Below, piece after piece: positions 6,808 through 15,394 of a stretch of 15,955 nucleotides of DNA. A program made the position numbers and the translations under genes. The notes beneath the pieces are model-generated. The model ran no database searches and was not told the origin of the DNA. It saw nothing but the letters and a program-made list of their open reading frames with translations. Numbering within the stretch: the stretch's first letter is position 1; every line of letters starts with the position of its first letter. The DNA comes from Candidatus Methanovirga basalitermitum (GTDB lineage Archaea > Methanobacteriota > Methanobacteria > Methanobacteriales > Methanobacteriaceae). The stretch lies in NCBI GenBank assembly GCA_031284445.1, contig JAISZW010000192.1:1-15955 (forward strand). Reading direction: 5' to 3'.

Positions 6808-7663
6808 TAAAGAAAGATTTAAAAGTCCATATTCATTTTTATTCGGTAACATGAATTTAAGGACAAAAACTTTGTTAATAATATCATTAGTAGGATTTGT
6901 ATTATTAGCTATTGCGATTAACAGCTTCTTTATAAATGTGGATAACATCACAACTAACTTTGCTATAAAAAATTCTCAACCCTCGCTTCAACATCCTTTT
7001 GGTACTGATTGGATGGGACGAGATATGTTTAGTAGAACCATTAAAGGATTAGGTTTAAGTATAGTCATCGGTGGATTAGCTTCAATTTTAAGTGCTATTA
7101 TTGCTGTATTCTTAGGTTTATCCTCCACATTAGGAAGATATTTTGATCATGCTGTAAATAGCATGACTGATTTGTTTTTATCAATTCCACATATACTTTT
7201 AATAATATTAGTTTCAATAAGTTTAGGTGGGGGAATTAGTGGTATCGTAGTGGGTATATCTTTGACTCATTGGATTCCATTAACCAGAGTTTTAAGAGCT
7301 GAAATTAAGCAAATTAACACTTCAACTTATGTTAAACTCTCAAAAAATTTTGGAAGAACAAAATTGTGGATTGCTAAAAATCATTTATTACCTTTACTTA
7401 TTCCTCAAATTGTCGTTGGTACAATATTAGTCTTTCCTCATGCAATTATGCATGAAGCAAGTGTAACTTTTTTAGGTTTTGGTTTATCCCCACATGAACC
7501 TGCAATTGGAATAATTTTAGCAGAATCAATGAAATATTTATCTAACGGATCTTGGTGGTTAGCATTTTTCCCAGGACTCTCATTGCTTATAATCGTTCTT
7601 CTATTTGATCTTATTGGTGATAATCTACAAAAATTACTAGATCCGACACAAGCCAATGAATAA
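6797..7663 (+). CDS. nikC: Nickel/peptide-type ABC importer permease NikC
   Basis: A 288-residue permease of the DppC/NikC family, partner of NikB. It has a membrane segment at about 24-46 and the conserved HPFGTDWMGRDMFSR (66-80), typical of this subunit. Further segments lie around 85-110, 125-150, 152-168, 200-222 and 255-275. The EAA loop is about 178-206, with NFGRTKLWIAKNHLLP. I chose ATG 6797, which has GGAG (6783-6786) 10 bases upstream. An earlier in-frame start at 6767 would lie deep inside nikB and lacks a ribosome-binding site. It overlaps the end of nikB by 11 bases and is followed 34 bases later by nikD. Confidence 0.93.
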   Translation: MSFDKERFKSPYSFLFGNMNLRTKTLLIISLVGFVLLAIAINSFFINVDNITTNFAIKNSQPSLQHPFGTDWMGRDMFSRTIKGLGLSIVIGGLASILSAIIAVFLGLSSTLGRYFDHAVNSMTDLFLSIPHILLIILVSISLGGGISGIVVGISLTHWIPLTRVLRAEIKQINTSTYVKLSKNFGRTKLWIAKNHLLPLLIPQIVVGTILVFPHAIMHEASVTFLGFGLSPHEPAIGIILAESMKYLSNGSWWLAFFPGLSLLIIVLLFDLIGDNLQKLLDPTQANE

Positions 7664-7697
7664 AATATTAAAATGAAGAATATTTTTAGGAGAAAAC

Positions 7698-8693
7698 ATG
7701 TCTGAAGATAAGATTAATAATCGTGAAAATGTAACTAAATCTCCTAAAACCTTACTAAATGTTTCCAATATTTCTATTTCATTTTTTCAATATAGTAAAG
7801 GTTTAAAAAAAATTGTTTTGCATGTTGTTAAAGAACTATACTTGGATGTTGGTGAAGGTGAAATAGTGGCTGTTTTAGGTTCAAGTGGTTCTGGAAAAAG
7901 TTTACTTGCACATGCTATTTTAGGGATACTGCCTGGAAATTCTTTACTTGAAGGTGAAATGAAATATAATGGAAAAATTTTGGATCAAAAATTAAAAGAA
8001 GAATTAAGAGGAGATGAAATAGCTTTAATTCCCCAATCAGTTGATTTTTTGGATCCATTAATGAAGATAGGTGATCAAATAATCGGAGATGTTACGGATG
8101 ATAAAAAAGAGGGAAAAAAAAGAGAAATGACAAAGATATTTAAAAATTACAATCTAAGAGAAGATATAGCTGATTTATATCCTTTTCAACTTTCTGGAGG
8201 TATGACAAGAAGAGTGCTATTTTCAACATCAATGATAATTAATCCTAAATTGGTTGTTGCTGATGAACCAACACCAGGCTTGGATGAAAAACCCATTGAA
8301 GAAACATTGAATTACTTAAAAACAATGGCTAATGAAGGAAGAGGAATAATTTTGATAACCCATGATATTCAAACCGCTGTAAAAGTTGCAGATAAAGTAG
8401 TTATTTTCTATTCAGGATATGTTATAGAAGTAAATAGAACCGAAAATTTTAGTGGAAATGGAAATAAACTTCTTCACCCTTATACAAGAGCATTATATAA
8501 AGCACTACCTCAAAATGGATTTAAATTGTTTGAAGGTAGTCAACCAATGAATATGGACAAAGAAGATAAATGTATATATTATGATAGATGTAGGCAATCC
8601 ATTGAAAAATGTAGTCATTCCAATCCAGACTTAGTAGAAATTGATGGGATGAAAGTAAGATGTTATGTGGTAGAAAAATCATATGAAATTTAA
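7698..8693 (+). CDS. nikD: ABC importer ATPase NikD with C-terminal Cys domain
   Basis: A 331-residue ATPase energising the importer. Walker A is GSSGSGKS (61-68), the Q-loop is Gln113, the signature is LSGGM (165-169), Walker B is LVVADE (185-190) and the switch His is His222. The C-terminal region is the oligopeptide/dipeptide transporter domain, with Cys292, Cys298, Cys305 and Cys322 spaced as in OppD/DppD. In related peptide importers those cysteines hold an iron-sulfur cluster, so one is likely here. ATG 7698 has AGGAG (7689-7693) upstream. It forms a heterodimer with NikE, which lacks this extension. Confidence 0.93.
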   Translation: MSEDKINNRENVTKSPKTLLNVSNISISFFQYSKGLKKIVLHVVKELYLDVGEGEIVAVLGSSGSGKSLLAHAILGILPGNSLLEGEMKYNGKILDQKLKEELRGDEIALIPQSVDFLDPLMKIGDQIIGDVTDDKKEGKKREMTKIFKNYNLREDIADLYPFQLSGGMTRRVLFSTSMIINPKLVVADEPTPGLDEKPIEETLNYLKTMANEGRGIILITHDIQTAVKVADKVVIFYSGYVIEVNRTENFSGNGNKLLHPYTRALYKALPQNGFKLFEGSQPMNMDKEDKCIYYDRCRQSIEKCSHSNPDLVEIDGMKVRCYVVEKSYEI

Positions 8694-8698
8694 GATAA

Positions 8699-8746
8699 TT
8701 GAATTTATAGAAGATGTTTATGTTGAATTTATAGAAGATGTTTATG
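8699..8746. repeat. 24-bp perfect tandem duplication over the nikE start
   Basis: A 24-base unit beginning TTGAATTTATAG and ending TTTATG occurs at 8699-8722 and again at 8723-8746. It carries the ribosome-binding-like AGAAGATG and the initiator ATG. The upstream copy therefore offers a second, dead start: ATG 8714 reads only six codons before a TAG inside the second copy. Confidence 0.95.
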
Positions 8747-9361
8747 GCAGAGTTAAAAGCAAACAACATTAGTTTTAAATATAATGGAACTAATGAATGG
8801 ATTCTAAAAGATCTTAGTATCTCATTAAAAGATAGCCAAGTGAAAGGTTTAATAGGTGAAAGTGGAGGTGGAAAATCAACACTTTGTAAAATATTAGCAG
8901 GATATGAAGACTATTTTGAAGGAGAAGTTAAAATTGATGATCTAAATACAAACAGTTCTAAAATTAATCCAGTTCAACTAATATTTCAGCATCCAGAAAA
9001 AACAATGAACCCAAAATGGAAAATGAAACGAAGTCTTGATGAATCATGGGAAGTTAGTGATGATATTTTAGAAAAATTTGGAATTAAAGAAAATTGGTTG
9101 AATAGATGGTCTAATGAACTTTCTGGTGGAGAATTACAAAAATTTTCAATTATCCGAGCATTGAATCCAAAGACTAAGTTCTTAATTGCTGACGAAATAA
9201 CCACAATGTTAGATGCAGTTACTCAAGTGCAAATTTGGAAATTGCTTTTATCAATAGCTAAAAAAAGAAAAATCGGAATTTTAGTTGTTAGTCATGATAA
9301 AGAATTAGTACATGAAGTATGTGACGAAATAGCTCATTTAAATGATATAAATCATGTTTAA
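8744..9361 (+). CDS. nikE: ABC importer ATPase NikE
   Basis: A 205-residue compact ATPase, the second nucleotide-binding subunit. Walker A is GESGGGKST (38-46), the signature is LSGGE (126-130), Walker B is FLIADE (146-151) and the switch is SHD (183-185). It ends soon after the H-loop and lacks the Cys-bearing C-terminal domain of NikD, as is common for short NikE forms. I prefer ATG 8744 because AGAAGATG (8733-8740), a 6-of-8 match to AGGAGGTG, precedes it; ATG 8738, two codons earlier and in frame, is the alternative. The start region is duplicated (8699-8746). It lies 50 bases after nikD. Confidence 0.9.
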   Translation: MAELKANNISFKYNGTNEWILKDLSISLKDSQVKGLIGESGGGKSTLCKILAGYEDYFEGEVKIDDLNTNSSKINPVQLIFQHPEKTMNPKWKMKRSLDESWEVSDDILEKFGIKENWLNRWSNELSGGELQKFSIIRALNPKTKFLIADEITTMLDAVTQVQIWKLLLSIAKKRKIGILVVSHDKELVHEVCDEIAHLNDINHV

Positions 9362-9388
9362 GATAATTTAGGAAATCAATATTTATCT
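9361..9388. repeat. Inverted repeats in the nikE-methyltransferase gap
   Basis: AGATAA (9361-9366) pairs with TTATCT (9383-9388) directly after the nikE stop. A second dyad, ATTAATT/AATTAAT, follows at 9415-9430. These could make a 3' end or a processing site between nikE and the methyltransferase gene. At this base composition the evidence is modest. Confidence 0.3.
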
Positions 9389-9507
9389 TAAAAAAATAAA
9401 AAAGGAAAAATTGTATTAATTAGAATTAATATTTAAATAATTAGTGTATTATAAAAATAATTTGCGGAGTATTGAATAAACTAGGATATACAGGAGCTAT
9501 AAAGAAA

Positions 9508-10560
9508 ATGGATTTGCCAAAAAGACCTAATGTCCCTTATAAAGAATTAGAAAATATTTTTGAAAATTCTTTAAATCAATTAAAGACTTTCTATATTTTA
9601 AAATCATCAATTGATTTAAAATTATATGATCATCTTAAGGGTTACAAATCTTTTAAAGAAGTTTCAGATATGGTAAATCTTAAGTCTATATTAACTTATT
9701 ATATCTTAGAGATCTTGAATAAATTAGGACTTGTAGAAAAGAAGGATGGATTATATAAAAATTCTGAATTATCTGATTTATATTTAAATAGTGATTCTCC
9801 ATATTATAAAGGTAAAGGCTTCATATTAATCACTGAAAAAATAAATATGTGGGAAAATTTAATAAATACAATGAAAAGTAATATTAAAAAGAAGGATAAC
9901 AATCATTTTCCTTTAATAATTCAAGTCATGGGTGAAAATACTATTTCTGGAGATTTATATGATGTTGTAGAGTTAATTAGTAATTTAGATGAATTTAAAA
10001 AGGCTAAAAAATTTTTAGAAATTGGTGGTGGTCATGGATTTTATACAATTGCATTAAATCATATTAAACCTGATTTAGAAGCTTTTGTATTTGACCTTCA
10101 AAATGTTATAGTTGAAACTAAAAAATATATTGAAAAATATGATTCAAAGGTTAAAACTATTGTTGGGGATTTTTACAAGGATTCTTTTGGAGAAAACTTT
10201 GATATTATTTTTTCTTCTTATAATCCTTCTGGTAAAAATCCAGATATTGCTAAAAAGGTTTATGAAAGTTTAAAAATGGGTGGTCTTTTTATAATTAAGC
10301 AAAATTTTCCAAGTGAAAATGAATGTGATGGTTTAGATGAATTATTAGCCAATTTTGAATGGAATTTAACTGGTTTAACTAATTCAAAAAAAGGAAAAAG
10401 AGCATTTACTTTTGAAAAAGACTTATTTTTTAATGACTATATCGTTTTTTTAGAAAATTTAGGGTTTGAAATAATAGATGTTTCTAAAGTTAATGATTTA
10501 AGTCCATTTGCAAATGCAACTATAAATGATAAAGTTATAATTGCTAAGAAAGTAGGATAG
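9508..10560 (+). CDS. SAM-dependent O-methyltransferase-like protein
   Basis: A 350-residue class I methyltransferase with a winged-helix/dimerisation N-terminus (about residues 25-95), as in the plant-type O-methyltransferase and CrtF-like families. A Rossmann domain follows: SAM motif I LEIGGGHG (170-177), acidic FDL (195-197), GDFY (220-223) and the late strand GGLFIIKQ (258-265). The substrate is unknown. I chose ATG 9508, with AGGAG (9492-9496) 11 bases upstream. TTG 9472 would add 12 residues, but its GGAG is only 2 bases away. It sits between nikE and nikA on the same strand, so it is likely in the importer operon and may act on a ligand or metallophore for that importer; this is inference. 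A short imperfect repeat (GTAGGATAG, then GTAGGACAG) spans its stop codon. Confidence 0.85.
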   Translation: MDLPKRPNVPYKELENIFENSLNQLKTFYILKSSIDLKLYDHLKGYKSFKEVSDMVNLKSILTYYILEILNKLGLVEKKDGLYKNSELSDLYLNSDSPYYKGKGFILITEKINMWENLINTMKSNIKKKDNNHFPLIIQVMGENTISGDLYDVVELISNLDEFKKAKKFLEIGGGHGFYTIALNHIKPDLEAFVFDLQNVIVETKKYIEKYDSKVKTIVGDFYKDSFGENFDIIFSSYNPSGKNPDIAKKVYESLKMGGLFIIKQNFPSENECDGLDELLANFEWNLTGLTNSKKGKRAFTFEKDLFFNDYIVFLENLGFEIIDVSKVNDLSPFANATINDKVIIAKKVG

Positions 10561-10657
10561 AAAAAAGTAGGACAGAAGAATTATATAATGTTTAAAAATG
10601 ATAATTTATAACTAACTTTATTAATAAAAATAAAAAAAGTAATCTTTGGTGTTATAT

Positions 10658-12256
10658 ATGAAAAAAATGACAATTTTTGGTATTGTTCTTGTAGTAGCAA
10701 TAGTATCTATAATGGCATTTGCCATAATTTTCCCTGAATCACACAATAAAAGTGATGATTCATTAGTTGTGTCTATTTGGGCTTATGGAGGTGAACCAAG
10801 CAGTCTTAATCCATTAGATGGATGGAATCTTGAACAAGAGCCATTAATACAAAGTACATTATTTAAAAGAAATCATGATATGGATTTGGTAAATGATCTA
10901 GCAGAAGGGTATAGTGTTGGTAATGATGGAAAAACTTATATAGTAAATATTAAGAATGGTGTGAAGTTCCATGATGGTTCTAATTTAACATCGGAAGATG
11001 TTGCATTTACATATAATAAAGCAATTAGCAGTAAAAAAGTAACTCCTGATTTATCAAGTTTAAATGAAACTACAGCTATTAATAACACAACTGTTCAATT
11101 TGTTTTAAATCAACCTGATTCAACATTTTTATCTAAATTAACTATCTTAGGCATAGTTCCTAAGGAAAGTTATAATAATGAAACTTATGCCACACATCCA
11201 ATTGGTTCAGGACCATTTAAATTTGTTCAATGGGATAAAGGTCAACAAATTATATTAGAAAAAAATGATGACTACTATGGAAAAAAGCCTAATTTTAAAA
11301 AATTGACGATAGTTTATCTTCAAGGAGAAGCTGCATTAGCATCAGCTTCAAAAGGAGAAGTTGATATTGCAGAAATACCAGCAGAACTTGCCAATAGAAC
11401 AATAAACAATATGCGGATACAACACTACTCATCTGTGGATCCAAGGGGTATTGCTCTTCCTACTGTACCAAACAATAGCAAAAAAAGTAATGGTGTAGCT
11501 ATTGGTAACAATGTAACTGCTAATTTGGCTATTAGAAAAGCATTAAACTATGGAATAAATAGAGAAGAGATAATTAAAGGAGTGTTTTATGGATATGGAA
11601 CTAAAACTTATGATGGTGTAAGCACACTATTACCCTGGAGTAATCCTGATACATCTATAAAAGACGGGGATATTAATAAATCAATTGAAATATTAAATGA
11701 AAATGGATGGAAAGACACGGATGGTGATGGTGTTGTTGAAAAAGATGGTTTAAAAGCGGAATTTGACTTGGTATATCTTGCAAGTGACTCTCAAAGACAA
11801 GCAATGGCTGTTACAGTATCTGAACAAGCTAAAAAATTCGGCATAAAAATTAATCCTCAAGGGAAAAGCTGGAACGAGATGTCAAACTTCAAATATTCTA
11901 ATGGAGTGATTTTAGGTTATGGTTCACGAGATCCTGGGGAGTTAAAATTGGATTATTATAGCAAATTAGCAGGAGAATCTAATATTGTTTCATATAGTAA
12001 TCCTACTGTAGATAAACATATTGATTCAGCTATAGGTGCAAAAAATGAGAAAGATTCTTATTCTGAGTGGAAATCAGTATTATGGGATGGATCAACAGGA
12101 ATTTCTCCACAAGGTGATTCTCCATGGGTTTGGATTGCTTGTAAAGATTATGTATATGCTGTAAGAAATAATTTAGATATTTCTTCAGGTACAGCAACTG
12201 TACCAGTTCATGGTGGAGATCTTTTTGGAAATATATATGATTGGATGAGAATTTAA
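10658..12256 (+). CDS. nikA: Nickel/peptide-type substrate-binding protein NikA
   Basis: A 532-residue periplasmic-type binding protein of the SBP_bac_5 family, delivering ligand to NikBC outside the membrane. Residues 4-27 are a hydrophobic segment (TIFGIVLVVAIVSIMAFAII). There is no Cys after it, so it is a membrane anchor or an unusual signal, not a bacterial-type lipoprotein. The family signature is VKFHDGSNLTSEDVAFTYN (102-120). An acidic calcium-loop-like DTDGDG (353-358) sits before the second lobe, and the C-terminus HGGDLFGNIYDW is typical. ATG 10658 has GGTG (10648-10651) 6 bases upstream; an earlier TTG in frame overlaps that site. The 97-base gap after the methyltransferase and the absence of an obvious terminator suggest the same operon. 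Family members bind Ni-histidine, peptides or other chelates, so the ligand cannot be read from the sequence alone. Confidence 0.9.
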   Translation: MKKMTIFGIVLVVAIVSIMAFAIIFPESHNKSDDSLVVSIWAYGGEPSSLNPLDGWNLEQEPLIQSTLFKRNHDMDLVNDLAEGYSVGNDGKTYIVNIKNGVKFHDGSNLTSEDVAFTYNKAISSKKVTPDLSSLNETTAINNTTVQFVLNQPDSTFLSKLTILGIVPKESYNNETYATHPIGSGPFKFVQWDKGQQIILEKNDDYYGKKPNFKKLTIVYLQGEAALASASKGEVDIAEIPAELANRTINNMRIQHYSSVDPRGIALPTVPNNSKKSNGVAIGNNVTANLAIRKALNYGINREEIIKGVFYGYGTKTYDGVSTLLPWSNPDTSIKDGDINKSIEILNENGWKDTDGDGVVEKDGLKAEFDLVYLASDSQRQAMAVTVSEQAKKFGIKINPQGKSWNEMSNFKYSNGVILGYGSRDPGELKLDYYSKLAGESNIVSYSNPTVDKHIDSAIGAKNEKDSYSEWKSVLWDGSTGISPQGDSPWVWIACKDYVYAVRNNLDISSGTATVPVHGGDLFGNIYDWMRI

Positions 12257-12292
12257 CATATTATATAACAGGCTAAATATGGGTATGATTAT

Positions 12293-13846
12293 ATGAAACC
12301 AATAGATATGACTGTTACAGATTATAACTGTGAAGATTTAGGTTTATCACGATTGTGTTTGATGGAAAATGCAGGAAAGGGAGTTTCAGATGAAATAGCT
12401 AAGTTATCCACCTTCACATTTTTAAAACCTGCAAAAATAATTATCTTCTCAGGCTCTGGAGGCAATGGAGGAGATGGGTTTGTTGCTGGTAGACATCTTC
12501 TTAATCGTGGATTTGAGGTTGAAATATTACTCTTATCGAACTATATTAAATCAAAGGATAGCAGAATAAATCTCAACATCCTAAAAAATATGAAACCATC
12601 ATTTTCAAAATTAACTGTAAGGTATATAGATTCTATTGAAGATCTAAAGGACATGAATCCTTTTAAATCAGATAGTTTTAGTGATTTTATAATAGTCGAT
12701 GCTATACTCGGAACAGGTATTAAAGGAAAACTTAAAACAAAAATTAGAAAGGCAATAAAACTAATAAACAAATCTAATGGATTGAAGGTTTCCATTGATG
12801 TTCCATCAGGCATTGATCCTGAAAATGGAGAAATAAGTGATATTGCTGTGAAACCAGATTATACTGTTAGTTTACATAAAACAAAGTCAGGTGTAAAAAC
12901 AGCAGGTAAAAAATTAGTTGGAGACATGATTAGTTGTGATATTGGAATTCCAATTGAAGCTCAAATATTTCTTGGATCAGGTGATATTTTAAGAATAAAA
13001 AATAGGTCAAATTACTCTCATAAAGGAGAAAATGGGAAAATACTAATCGTTGGAGGAAACAATAATTATTCAGGTGCTCCATCAATAGCTGGATTTTCAG
13101 CTTTATCCACAGGACTTGATTTAGTTTATATAGGAAGTCCGAAAAAAAATAGTTTAGCTATTAAATCATATTCTCCAGATTTTATTGTAAAACCTCTTGA
13201 AGGGGATTATCTAAATTTAGACAATCAAGAAGATATTTTAAAGATTGCAGATATAGTTGATGCAGCTTTATTGGGTTTAGGTGCAGGTGTTGAGGAAGAA
13301 ACAGCAAAATTATTCAATATCCTAATTTCAAAAATAAAAAAACCAATTGTCCTTGATGCTGATGCACTAAAAATGGTTGATTTAAACTTAATTAGAAATA
13401 AAAAGGATCTAATTATAACCCCTCACTTTCAAGAGTTTAAAATATTTTTTAAAGATATAATTGAAAAAGAAGATATATTAGATTTAAACTTTGATAATTT
13501 AAATTACAATCAAATTCATGATAAAATAGCTGTTTTTCAAGAAATAACTAAAAACATTGCTGGAACCGTTGTTTTAAAGGGTAAATATGATTTAATTTTC
13601 CAAGCAAACAAGTTTAGATTAAATAAAACAGGCAACCCAGCAATGACAGTAGGTGGAACAGGGGATTCTCTTGCTGGAATTGTTACAAGTCTTTTATCTC
13701 AAGGTTTAAATTCATTTGATGCAGCTTGTTTAGGAACTTATTTGAATGGGAAAGCAGGAGATTTAGCTTTTGATAAATATGGTAATGGATTTAAAGCATC
13801 TGATCTTTCTAAATTCTTAGGAAAGCTACAGACTTTAAAAAATTGA
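12293..13846 (+). CDS. nnr: Bifunctional NAD(P)HX epimerase / dehydratase
   Basis: A 517-residue two-domain repair enzyme. The N-terminal YjeF_N domain (1-~225) epimerises hydrated NAD(P)H. It shows GSGGNGGDGF (54-63), VDAILGTG (135-142) with the catalytic-type Asp136, and SIDVPSGID (167-175). The C-terminal carbohydrate-kinase-like domain (~240-517) dehydrates (S)-NAD(P)HX using ADP in most archaea and bacteria. It shows HKGENGKILIVGG (243-255), TPHFQEF (376-382), VLKG (427-430) and GNPAMTVGGTGDSLAG (447-462) with catalytic Asp458. Length and domain order are standard. ATG 12293 has GGGTATGAT about 5 bases upstream. It lies 36 bases after nikA and only 5 bases before the HD gene. Confidence 0.96.
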   Translation: MKPIDMTVTDYNCEDLGLSRLCLMENAGKGVSDEIAKLSTFTFLKPAKIIIFSGSGGNGGDGFVAGRHLLNRGFEVEILLLSNYIKSKDSRINLNILKNMKPSFSKLTVRYIDSIEDLKDMNPFKSDSFSDFIIVDAILGTGIKGKLKTKIRKAIKLINKSNGLKVSIDVPSGIDPENGEISDIAVKPDYTVSLHKTKSGVKTAGKKLVGDMISCDIGIPIEAQIFLGSGDILRIKNRSNYSHKGENGKILIVGGNNNYSGAPSIAGFSALSTGLDLVYIGSPKKNSLAIKSYSPDFIVKPLEGDYLNLDNQEDILKIADIVDAALLGLGAGVEEETAKLFNILISKIKKPIVLDADALKMVDLNLIRNKKDLIITPHFQEFKIFFKDIIEKEDILDLNFDNLNYNQIHDKIAVFQEITKNIAGTVVLKGKYDLIFQANKFRLNKTGNPAMTVGGTGDSLAGIVTSLLSQGLNSFDAACLGTYLNGKAGDLAFDKYGNGFKASDLSKFLGKLQTLKN

Positions 13847-13851
13847 TTTTA

Positions 13852-15075
13852 ATGATTAAAAATAGATTAATTAAAGATAGTGTTCATGGAGAATTTTCTT
13901 TAAGTAATTTTGAACTTAAAGTAATGGATTGTCCACAGATTCAACGCCTTAGACGAATAAAACAATTAGGCTTCACATCTTTAATCTATCCTGGAGCTAA
14001 CCACTCAAGATTTGAACATTCGATTGGAACAATGTATCTTGGATCGAAATTAGCTGACCATCTAAACTTAAGTAAATACAATAAAAAACTTGTTAGAATA
14101 GCTTCATTGTTACATGATGTAGGACACGGACCGTTTTCACATGCTTCAGAACCAATTTTAGATGTTAAGCATGAAAAACTATCTGCTAAAGTTATTAAAG
14201 AGACTTCTTTAGATGATATTTTAACTGAAGAATTTGATACAAAAGAAATTATAGATACCATCAATGGAAAAGGAGAATTAGGACCAACAGTATCAGGAGA
14301 ACTCGATGTAGATAGGATGGATTATTTAATAAGAGATTCACATTATACAGGTGTAGCATATGGAATAATCGACATAGACAGGATAATATCCAATTTAAAA
14401 TTAAAACACTACTTAATATTGGATAAAAAAGGAATACAGGCTGCAGAGTCAGCACTTGTAGCAAGATACCAAATGTATCCAAGTGTTTATCAACATCACA
14501 CCACAAGAATTATAAATTCCATGTTTAGAAGATGTTTAAGAGAAGTCATTAAGCAAAAAATATTAAAAACAAAAAACCTATATAAATATGATGATACAGA
14601 TATTGTTTCACTTTGTAGAAATAATGATGGTTTTATAAAAGATGTTATAAGACGATTAGATAATAGAAATCTTTTAAAAACAGTAGATTCGATCCGTTTG
14701 AATGAATTTATGAACCCACAAGAAATATTTAAAATCAAAGAAGAGACAATTAGAAAATATGAAGAAGAAATAAGTGAAGATTTTGAAATAAATAGAAAAT
14801 ATGTGATTATTAATATTCCAGAATACCCTAAATTTAGTGAAATGAAAACACAAGTTGCATTTGGAGATAAATTGTTTCATCTAAGTGATATATCAAGTAT
14901 TGTGGGTGCATTAAAAGATGCCAGATTTAATTATCCAGATATATGTCTTTATGTTCCTAAAGAAGAAAAAAATAAATTCAACGATTTTAAATTAGAAAAT
15001 TACATGGATCTACCTGATAAAACAAAAAATAAATTCGATACACTACATACAAACCAATTAAGACTATTTAATTGA
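13852..15075 (+). CDS. HD-domain phosphohydrolase (COG1078 / SAMHD1-like)
   Basis: A 407-residue HD-superfamily protein of the dNTPase/SAMHD1-related type. The N-terminus IKDSVHGEFSL (7-17) is typical. Metal ligands are His56 (RFEHSIGT), His88-Asp89 (LLHDVGHGPFSH, 87-98) and Asp153 (ELDVDRMDYLIRDSHYTG, 150-167). Relatives hydrolyse dNTPs or other nucleotides, often under allosteric dNTP control; the substrate here is not known. The C-terminal half is Lys/Glu-rich. I take ATG 13852. The in-frame TTG at 13843 overlaps the nnr stop and has no ribosome-binding site. With only 5 bases between nnr and this gene they are likely coupled, both touching nucleotide metabolism or quality control. Confidence 0.9.
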   Translation: MIKNRLIKDSVHGEFSLSNFELKVMDCPQIQRLRRIKQLGFTSLIYPGANHSRFEHSIGTMYLGSKLADHLNLSKYNKKLVRIASLLHDVGHGPFSHASEPILDVKHEKLSAKVIKETSLDDILTEEFDTKEIIDTINGKGELGPTVSGELDVDRMDYLIRDSHYTGVAYGIIDIDRIISNLKLKHYLILDKKGIQAAESALVARYQMYPSVYQHHTTRIINSMFRRCLREVIKQKILKTKNLYKYDDTDIVSLCRNNDGFIKDVIRRLDNRNLLKTVDSIRLNEFMNPQEIFKIKEETIRKYEEEISEDFEINRKYVIINIPEYPKFSEMKTQVAFGDKLFHLSDISSIVGALKDARFNYPDICLYVPKEEKNKFNDFKLENYMDLPDKTKNKFDTLHTNQLRLFN

Positions 15076-15181
15076 GATAAATAAATAAAATGTCTTTTAA
15101 AACTACATTATAAAATTATAAATAAATATTAGAAAACTTAAATCATACACATATCATTTAAAATAGCTTCTTAACTTTTCA

Positions 15182-15202
15182 ATTTGGAAAAAACCATGCT
15201 AA
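15182..15202. repeat. 21-bp dispersed repeat, copy B
   Basis: This is the exact reverse complement of 5297-5317. The repeat includes the ATGCTAA that starts the small reading frame at 15196, and it is preceded by TTTTC-aattt-GGAAAA, a small hairpin like that beside copy A. Confidence 0.6.
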
Positions 15203-15348
15203 ATTACAATCAATTAGCCAAAAATTTGAAACCAATCATAATATCAAGATTTAGACAAGAAAATTTTGAAAAAACCATTAAAAATAAATATTTATATAAT
15301 AATGATTATATATGGCATGAGAAAGGTAGTTTAAGATTTAAATGTTAG
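15196..15348 (+). pseudogene. Orphan 50-codon ORF, possible transposase 5' remnant
   Basis: It reads MLNYNQLAKNLKPIIISRFR and ends in GSLRFKC. I do not recognise it. The composition is basic and aromatic (Lys, Arg, Tyr, Trp) and would suit the start of a DNA-binding protein. There is no good ribosome-binding site. Because its start codon lies in the 21-bp repeat that recurs near 5297, it may be the truncated beginning of a mobile-element gene. It could equally be a chance frame. Confidence 0.3.
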
Positions 15349-15394
15349 GTTTTATAGTATTAAAATTATAAACTAAGTACCTATAGGAGGTAAT

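Larger units (their letters stand above)
15076..15394. other. Gene-poor stretch before the decayed genes
   Basis: AT-rich, with no recognised gene. It holds copy B of the 21-bp dispersed repeat, an orphan 50-codon reading frame, and the strong ribosome-binding site AGGAGGT at 15385-15391 that belongs to the cas8-like remnant. I looked for CRISPR repeats and saw none. Confidence 0.55.

Noticed and set aside
8521..8769. Long antisense ORFs, for example opposite nikD, purF and the HD gene
   Set aside because: They are shadows of strong sense-strand genes, lack ribosome-binding sites and have low-complexity Phe/Ile/Asn-rich translations.
15076..15394. CRISPR array beside the cas8-like remnant
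   Set aside because: No regularly spaced repeats are present; the only repeats are a single 21-bp copy and a 29-bp pair inside coding remains.
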